This document shows positions 57,588 to 64,000 of a DNA stretch of 64,000 nt, piece by piece. Positions within the stretch are counted from its first letter, which is position 1. Each line of letters begins with the position of its first letter. Under the pieces are notes generated by a model. That model searched no databases. It was not told where the DNA came from and saw only the letters and a program-made list of their open reading frames with translations. The stretch is from Ostrinia nubilalis (taxonomy: Eukaryota; Arthropoda; Insecta; Lepidoptera; Crambidae), in contig NC_087092.1 in NCBI RefSeq assembly GCF_963855985.1, positions 18,414,001 to 18,478,000 of the forward strand, read 5' to 3'. The position numbers were made by a program, and so were the translations under genes.

Positions 57588-58709
57588 TATTCCAAGCAAT
57601 AGTATTTTTACAATTTTACGGTGACAGACTGCTCTGCTGTACGAACGGTAGGTCTGCTAACATTGTTACTTAACAGCATGTACCTACTTGTACACTTAAA
57701 AATCAAAAAAGTTTCAATGCAACAATTTTGTTTGGAAAGGAAAAATCACACGGTAGTTAAGAAATTTCCTTCTCGTTGTCCACCTTATTAATGGGGACAA
57801 CGGAAAGTAATACAACAGGAATACATCAATTTGCTTGCACTATTAAAAATACAGTTTATTCACAAAGTAGGGTACATTAGGAATAAATCAAAACGTCTTA
57901 TCTTGAAATCTGAAATGTGGCTATCTTATCTCACAAAACAACTGCTGAGCTATGATCAACACTTGAGATGAGATACAGATAACGCTTGAGAGCAGTGTGC
58001 TGCAGTAGCCTTCTTAATTCAAGTAGGCAAGTAAATAACTCGTGAAATATTTTTGGAAGATAAGTAATGACTACCTTAATATCTAGGGATTACAAAATTT
58101 ATTAAAAGGAATTAAAGTCGATTAACATTTATGATATGTCATTCATTTGCTTGGTATCTAAGTAACAGTATCTTGTTCTACATTTCAGGAATATGGATAT
58201 AAGCCTGCAGCTTGGGTAGTACAAAAATACGAGCTTCTACAATCGTCAATATACCTACTTAGTACTTTTCAGTTTTGATGACTGTTTTCAAGAATCAATT
58301 CATCATAAGATGATCTCATTCGCACCATTTGACACTGTCCACATCTGGCAACGTGTGAAAATGTGTAACTAAGTAAGTACCTACCTACCTAATGTTTCGA
58401 CAGAAGCGGAACTCAAATTATCATCATCATTACTAAGACAGTAAGTAAACAGGTAGCTGGCGACGCAGTGTGCGCCGGAGTCGACGCCGCACTACGCAAA
58501 CATCATCAACGTATAATTCGCACGATAAAGCCAGCCTTATAAACGATACCACGCTTTACGCGCGCACAAACAAACTGTCTTCACTGAAAGGTGCTTACCG
58601 TTTGACAAGGCCTGACTGACGTGATTAATTATTTCATTAGCAGACAACAAAATTGTGTATATAGACTTACGTAAAGTGTGTTTGCAGATTCAGTGCACGG
58701 ACATCCATC
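57588..58709. other. Upstream region of the aquaporin gene
   Basis: AT-rich. TTTGCAG at 58681-58687 is a good acceptor just before the aquaporin ATG, so a non-coding first exon probably lies upstream; the donor at 57132 is one candidate. Confidence 0.4.
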
Positions 58710-58761
58710 ATGTTTGGGAGTTCCAGAGACGTGTCTCCGGAGGAGCGAAATTCACTCAGTA
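58710..58761 (+). CDS. Aquaporin exon 1 (residues 1-18)
   Basis: ATG TTT GGG opens MFGSSRDVSPEERNSLS and ends AGTA|GTAAGT in phase 1, which exon 2 completes with AA. The join is inferred from phase and strong donor only. Confidence 0.65.
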
Positions 58762-61700
58762 GTAAGTGGATTTACTACTTACCGCATGAATCCATGCATC
58801 AAAGCCATGTCAACCAGGCAACACTGACAAATTGCTTATTTAAATAAACAAGAAGTCGTTCACACATTATTTCAGGTCGACTCGGTCACTAAAAGACTAA
58901 TTGGCGATTTTTCTTATTTCTCATTCATTGATGTTTGACTTTTTCGAAAGTTTAACGATAATAATGGAGGATCATTTATCAAGGAAAGCAATTAGAATCA
59001 TCCGACTCCAGTCATTAATTGAGTGACATGACATTAAATAGAGACAAAAACAATTAAGTGTTTTTAAATTATGTAATTATGCCTAATTTTTACCCGACAG
59101 CGCCAGAAGGAGGGTTATGTTTTTAAAGTTGAATTCTCACCATTTAGCATGCGCGTATTTAGACCACCCCACAACGGTCGATCTAGTCTAGTGCCCGCCC
59201 CAGCATGTTAGCCTTGTTGTCACGTTGGCATGGCAAGTCAGGGGTCAGATTCTTCGTAGGTACGTGATTGATGTAACAAATTCGTCATGCTCAGGTTAGC
59301 TAGTATAAAAAAATACAACTTGTTATTATCATACCTAATTCTTATTTATTGTAACTTACCTAATTAATTAAGAGTAGGTATTAAGACCAAAATTACTAAT
59401 TTATAAAATTTTGCTGTTTGTGTCTTTGTCAGTGAAGAATTAAATGAGTATTAAGTACTCACTAAGCAGGATTAAGGTGCGGCGGATTTAAAAAAATATT
59501 AATAATTCACTAACGATAAGATCAACAGAGGTCATTGCTTCGTATGACATTAAAATATATTATTAGTTAGAAGAACACAATTTAGGTTTTGTTTAATTTT
59601 TCCAATTAGTAGGTATTTAATATTGATTGATTACCTACTTAACACTTTCTCGAACAGTAACCCAGACACAATAGAAGTTTAATTGTTATGACGGCTATAG
59701 TAGTTCACTGTCCAGGAAAGAGTTAATTTGCAATTTTGAGAATAGAGGTAACTTACTCAATAGGTAGGTACTCAATAAGGTATTGAGTTTTGAACTTTTA
59801 AACTACAAAAATGCAAATGATCACGGGCCAAACGACGACCGGGTATTTGTGCTGGTTTTCCGTCCAGCTCCTGTTTTCGTCCATTTGACTGAGCTGCCAC
59901 AAACACGTGCGAAATTTGAATGCGACCTGCCTTCCCGTAAAACTGACAATATCCTGTGAGGCCATTGAAACGGAGCCGCGAGTTATTGTCCTATAATTGT
60001 TTGGCCCCGTCTCAGGCTACGACTGGGGAATGGTGAATCCCCTGGGGTCGTCCAACTCCACACAGGCACAAAATCTATTTCGTGCACAGGTGCGCCGCCG
60101 CCACGCGCCTCGTATCTGAAATCCAAATCTTAAAATGTGCTCGTGCCTATTTATCATCGCGCACGAATGTCAACGATAACTCAATTTTATTGTATTATAG
60201 GTATAACTGTGGTATACCTATCTATTCAATGCTTATTTTTGAAACGGCATTCGAGGGCATCACGCTACGAACGAAACGGATCTCGGGTCGGAATAATTCG
60301 TTCACCTTTCAGAACTGGCGTGCGGATGCGGCGCCTGTGGGGCGCGCGAGGCGGCGCGCGGCGACGAGGCGTGGCGCGTGCTGGCCGCGGAGGCGCTGGG
60401 CACGGCGCTGCTGGTGGCGCTGAGCTGCCTGCCCGCCGCCGCGCCCGCGCCGCCGCTGCAGCGCGCGCTGGCCGCCGGGCTCGTGGTCACCGTGCTCGTG
60501 CAGGTGCGACCGCCGGCTCCGCGACGCGCCCGTCGGCGCGGCTCGGTCTGACGCGCCCGCGTTGTGTTGCAGTGCTTCGACCACGTGTCGGGCGCGATGT
60601 TCAACCCGACGGTGACGCTGGCGGCGGCGCTGCGCGGACGCGTGGCGGGAGTGCGCACGGCGGGCGTGCTGGGCGCGCAGCTGGCGGGCGCGGCGGCGGG
60701 CGCGGGGCTGCTGCGGCTGCTGGCACCGGCCGCGCCCGGGGCCTGTGCGCTGTGCCTCACGCTGCCCGCTGACCACGTGTCCGTCTATAAGGTGCGCTTT
60801 GAAACGTTCCGCTTCCGTTTCGACGAACTGGGTGTGAGTGAACTTTGTGTTTTTTTATCGTCGGCGTTCGCTTTTCAGGCGGCGGCGATAGAAGCCGTGC
60901 TGGGCGGCTGCCTGGCGCTGGCCAACTGCGCGTCGTGGGACGCGCGCAACCGGCTGCTCACCGACTCGTGGCCCGCGCGCATCGGGCTCATCGTGGCCGG
61001 GCTCACGCTGGTCGCGGTGAATCTCTCCTCCTTCCTGCCCGGAGGCCTCGATCGCCTGTTTAACGCTTAACGAACGCGGTGCTCGAGTACAGTACTGGTC
61101 TCCTGGTCATGAGTGGGCTAAATGTCCCCCGAAGGGCGGGTGGAGCGTGCTATGCTCGGAGTTTCCCGGCGTATCGAATCGGTGACGAGATGATCCACAC
61201 GAAAACCAAAGTAGGCACATAGCTCGTACGCCGCAGACGTAGTGCGACCGGTATCTACTCTTATGAGCCCATTTTGGGGTTTGTTGTTTTCCAACCGGAC
61301 TAAAGAGCATTGTATGCATCAATGAAAGAAATGCTCTTTACTGAAACGCAATTCTCGTGAAATATGTATACCTACTCGTAAAAAAATGTTGGCCTCATAA
61401 TAATACACATTTTGAGCAATGTTTATCTCTACCTGGACACGTGCCAGGCTGTCCACGCACGATTCCACCGTCACGCCGTCACGATTCAACCTCTTTGTCA
61501 TTGCATTACTATTTCTATTGCATACTGCGACATTACAAGCGCATCGCGTTGACACAGACGTTCGTTCCAGGGCGAGCTGACCGGCGCCAGCATGAACCCG
61601 GCGCGCAGCTTCGGGCCCGCGCTGTGGGCCATGAACTTCGACAGACACTGGGTCAGTGCACAGCGGCTTCCAGCTACATCAAATCAAATTAAGTGACCGG

Positions 61701-62148
61701 TTTAAAGAAAGAAAGAAAAAATATTTTTCGGTACCAAAAATAGAACGATACAAACAAACAAATTTAATAGAGCAAAAAAAAAGTTGTACCAGATCGGTCT
61801 CTAAATAATATACCTAATCATAATATCTTTATTGCTTCATGTGATACAAACAAGGTATCAAAAAAACAGCTCTGCCCATTTAGCAGGAAACTTGAGGTCA
61901 GTTCGCAGCATACTGAATACATAATAATGAAATGTAAATGTATTCGCCAGGTGTACTGGCTGGGCCCGCTGACCGGCTCGGCGCTGTGCTCGGCGCTGTA
62001 CGCGTGGGCCTGGCCTGCGCCGTTGCACGCGCCCGCGCGAGCCGACCCCTGCGCCGCCTGCGCCCCGGGGCCCGCCTGCGCCCCGGGGCCCACCTGTGCC
62101 CCGGGGCCCGCCTGCCCCGCGCCCGCAGCCAAGCGGCGGCCCGTCTGA
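58710..62148 (+). CDS. Aquaporin (MIP family), entomoglyceroporin-like, 6 coding exons
   Basis: Membrane channel for water and/or small solutes such as glycerol. Exons: 58710-58761, 60313-60503, 60573-60791, 60879-61016, 61571-61651, 61951-62148, all GT-AG and in phase, 292 residues. Six hydrophobic segments lie near 40-58, 66-82, 109-135, 155-172, 187-201 and 230-248. Loop B reads HVSGAMFNPTVT (NPT at 92-94 instead of NPA) and loop E reads GASMNPARSFGPA (NPA 209-211, Arg 212). Aligned by eye to human AQP1, the selectivity filter would be Ala, Thr, Ala, Arg in place of Phe, His, Cys, Arg, a wide pore like the insect entomoglyceroporins that lost the water-specific His. The C-terminus has three CAPGP(A/T) repeats. 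The start is the ATG after a TTTGCAG acceptor. The subtype is inference. Confidence 0.9.
58762..60312. other. Aquaporin intron 1
   Basis: AT-rich, 1.55 kb. No exon or complete repeat was recognised. Confidence 0.45.
60313..60503 (+). CDS. Aquaporin exon 2 (residues 18-81), TM1 and TM2
   Basis: CTTTCAG|AACTGGCG to GTGCAG|GTGCGA. Reads LACGCGACGAREAARGDEAW, then RVLAAEALGTALLVALSCLP and ALAAGLVVTVLVQ. The AE-LGTALLV motif is the family TM1 signature. Confidence 0.9.
60573..60791 (+). CDS. Aquaporin exon 3 (residues 82-154), loop B and TM3
   Basis: TTGCAG|TGCTTCGAC encodes CFDHVSGAMFNPTVTLAAAL, then VRTAGVLGAQLAGAAAGAGL, donor AAG|GTGCGC. Confidence 0.95.
60879..61016 (+). CDS. Aquaporin exon 4 (residues 155-200), TM4 and TM5
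   Basis: TTTTCAG|GCGGCG encodes AAAIEAVLGGCLALANCASW through IGLIVAGLTLVA, donor GCG|GTGAAT. The Thr in LTLVA aligns with His180 of AQP1. Confidence 0.9.
61110..61210 (+). pseudogene. LINE fragment in aquaporin intron 4
   Basis: CCCGAAGGGCGGGTGGAGCG...GCTATGCTCGGAGTTTC corresponds to the [15 protein letters not shown] segment of the RTE-like LINE. Confidence 0.5.
61571..61651 (+). CDS. Aquaporin exon 5 (residues 201-227), loop E
   Basis: GTTCCAG|GGCGAG encodes GELTGASMNPARSFGPALWA then MNFDRHW, donor TGG|GTCAGT. Contains the second NPA box and the filter arginine. Confidence 0.95.
61951..62148 (+). CDS. Aquaporin exon 6 (residues 228-292, stop), TM6 and tail
   Basis: TTCGCCAG|GTGTACTGG encodes VYWLGPLTGSALCSALYAWA and a cytoplasmic tail made of an 18-bp repeat (CAPGPA, CAPGPT, CAPGPA) ending AAKRRPV and TGA. 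Confidence 0.9.
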   Translation: MYWLGPLTGSALCSALYAWAWPAPLHAPARADPCAACAPGPACAPGPTCAPGPACPAPAAKRRPV

Positions 62149-62521
62149 CTCGCGCGAGCCGCGGCAGGGGAAACAAGTGACCAGGGAGTCTTTTACTGCC
62201 GACCTCTGATTGGAAATCGCTAGTGATGTGATGAATTTATCGAGACTAGTAAACTTGTGTGCGTGTAGGTTGTGATTAGATGTAGGAGTCGGTTCGCTCT
62301 GTCTGTGTCTACGACGCCGCCGGTGTTTCGCTTGAGTAGATTACTGTAGTCAGCCCGATACAGTTTAGTATTTTGTGGTTTGGTGGAGGCCTCACCTCAC
62401 ACATGAAACATTAACGAATCGCCAAAATTCACATTATTAAAGGAGCATATTGAAACCGTGCCCACATTTAGCAGGCAAACGTGTGTGCCTGAACAGACTA
62501 CCTACTTATTACCTACCAATT

Positions 62522-62527
62522 AATAAA
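62522..62527 (+). terminator. Aquaporin poly(A) signal candidate
   Basis: AATAAA 374 bp after the stop, the first such hexamer downstream. Confidence 0.5.
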
Positions 62528-62827
62528 AGACAAGAATCGATTACTAACTTAATCTCTACCAGCGTTGTTTTTTACTACTCCCTGTCTGAAGATTTTACAT
62601 GAGAGCTTATCAGCTTATTATTTGTTTTATTTTACAATCAAAATTCATTACCGGTCAAAACCTTTTTTGCCTGATTTTTGCAGTCAAAAGTGGTTTAACC
62701 GGTAATGAGTTTTATTTTTTTGTTAGGTACACCAATGATAGAATAAGTTGGAGTCGATATCACTTGACTGATTTGTCCAGTCAAAAATGGTTTTGACCGA
62801 TTATGAGTTTTGACTGTAACAGATACA

Positions 62828-62966
62828 TCATCATTTCAGTCAGGACGTCCACTGCTGAACATAGGTCTCCCCCAATGATTTCCACAAAGGCCGGTTGTTG
62901 GTAGCGGCCTGCATCCAGCGCCTTCCTTCCTTTATGAGGTCGTCAGTCCACCTTGTAGGTGGACGA
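62828..62966 (-). pseudogene. LINE 3'-end fragment
   Basis: The complement of the VQQWTS...WTDDLIK end of the RTE-like LINE (CATTTCAGTCAGGACGTCCA ... GAGGTCGTCAGTCCACC). Confidence 0.65.
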
Positions 62967-63472
62967 CGGTAACGTTGCAGCTCAGTACGGCTAGCACGAA
63001 AAACTTTGCTTGCGTATTCGAATCGCCATCAAAAGATTTAGTACCTACGAAAACTGCAACAGCGCCCTTGTGAACATGTCGTAAAGTGAACTTAGAATGA
63101 GAAATGGTTGCACGAAACTTATTTTGAGAGTCAAAATTGTCACGTTATCTAAGATGTTTGGACGTTATCGTTTAATTCGAAGGTTGAGTATCGAATTTTG
63201 TCGAATACCAAACGATTCGAAGACGAAAGTTGTTCATGCTAGAGGTACATGGTAGAGCTAGAGAGGTTAGGGGCGCTCGCTAGCGAGTACGTCAAAAAAT
63301 CTATAAAGACTTTATTTCTTGAAAGTAGCCGCTAGGGGCGCTGCACAATATGTCATACATTTAATGTCTTTTTTTTTACGTAGTCGCTAGCGAGCACAAC
63401 TAACGTAAACTCATGGTAAGCACACAGATACCTCTAACGACATCTATTGGCATGATTAGAAAGTCATTTGAA
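62967..63472. other. Intergenic stretch, no gene seen
   Basis: Contains two short direct copies of a TCGCTAG(CG)AG phrase (near 63275 and 63383). Nothing coding. Confidence 0.45.
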
Positions 63473-63594
63473 GCCACGATAGCCGAACGGTGAAGGGGTC
63501 GGACTGGCCGACTCGAGATCCAGGGAACGCGGGTTCGAATCCCACCGCCACTCGACTAATGTGGTGAGTGATGATTATTTAGCTTACCATGAGG
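63473..63594 (+). mobile_element. tRNA-derived SINE fragment
   Basis: A box-like TAGCCGAACGGTGAAGG and B box GGTTCGAATCCC stand about 45 bp apart, starting with GCCACGA. The acceptor stem does not close well, so a SINE head rather than a tRNA gene is likely. It is cut by the hAT MITE at 63602. Confidence 0.55.
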
Positions 63595-63601
63595 GGCTAA
63601 G

Positions 63602-63833
63602 CAGCGGTTCCTAAACTTATTTAGTCTACTGCCCACTTTGAGAATAAATTAGTTTTAGCGCCCGGCCCCCCGTCAATAGTCGAGCTCAGTCGGTGTCTAA
63701 GAGTCCTCCTAGTAGATGACGCCTCCCAAGCCTCTACACAACGTCCCGATTTTTTTTTCTGGGTTTCTTACCGCCCCCCTTTAAGCCTGCAACGCTCACA
63801 AGGGGGCGTTATCGCCCACTTTGGGAAAGACTG
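63602..63833. mobile_element. hAT-type MITE
   Basis: CAGCGGTTCCTAAACTT and CACTTTGGGAAAGACTG ends are typical hAT TIRs (CAG.GGTTC..AAACT). GGCTAAG and GGCTAAC on the two sides are a 7/8-bp target duplication with one change. Confidence 0.7.
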
Positions 63834-64000
63834 GGCTAACGGGATTATTAGTAATTTGTGCAATTTACAAATATGTAACTAACTAAAAATCTTTTAAAAA
63901 ATCTAATGGATAGCGCTGATTTCGTATCGCGAAGGAATCAATTCAAATTAATTTGGAATTAAACATTACCAAATGTTTTTATTTTTCTAATTCTATTTTT

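Noticed and set aside
58189..58215. Possible microexon between TTTCAG and GTAGTA with an ATG
   Set aside because: The weak donor GTAGTA and an early stop give no support; the aquaporin start after the 58687 acceptor is sufficient.
60302..60776. Long minus-strand open frames over the aquaporin exons
   Set aside because: Shadows of GC-rich coding sequence; the plus strand has spliced exons with NPA-type boxes.

Overview
The window looks like nuclear DNA of a moth or butterfly (Lepidoptera). It is AT-rich, has long introns, and is full of the short repeats usual in that order: Helitrons ending in CTAG, TIR elements with TA, TWA or 8-bp target duplications, tRNA-derived SINEs, and debris of an RTE-like LINE. 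The order-level call is an inference from repeat style and from protein similarity recalled from knowledge; no search was run. There is no bacterial operon, CRISPR array or rRNA.

Two protein-coding genes can be assembled, both on the + strand. (1) Bap60 (SMARCD family, core subunit of the SWI/SNF BAP/PBAP remodelers), 34382-52845, in 11 coding exons that keep phase and give a 525-residue protein containing a SWIB domain. (2) A six-exon aquaporin (MIP family), 58710-62148, 292 residues, with an NPT first box, an intact NPA second box and a predicted small-residue selectivity filter.

Positions 1-34 kb hold no gene that can be supported. This part carries Helitrons, two hAT elements with exact 8-bp target duplications, two PIF/Harbinger MITEs of one family, a deleted mariner, palindromic MITEs, a THAP-like exon remnant and several CpG-rich islands that may be promoters of genes outside the window.

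The most unusual structure lies inside Bap60. The exon 8/intron 8 boundary (63 nt of exon plus 33 nt of intron) has been amplified into a 96-bp tandem array of about 12 units, each carrying a GAG|GTACGC splice donor in the same reading frame. Two large foldback (inverted-repeat) transposons then inserted into a single unit, about 10 bp apart, each with a 3-bp target duplication (AGA and CTA). Removing both restores that unit and leaves an ancestral intron of 1,260 nt (420 codons) with no in-frame stop. Intron 10 (6.7 kb) is a nest of insertions: a Tc1 relic interrupted by a 5-kb hAT-like element, which contains a LINE, which contains another insertion, which contains a 1.9-kb foldback element.
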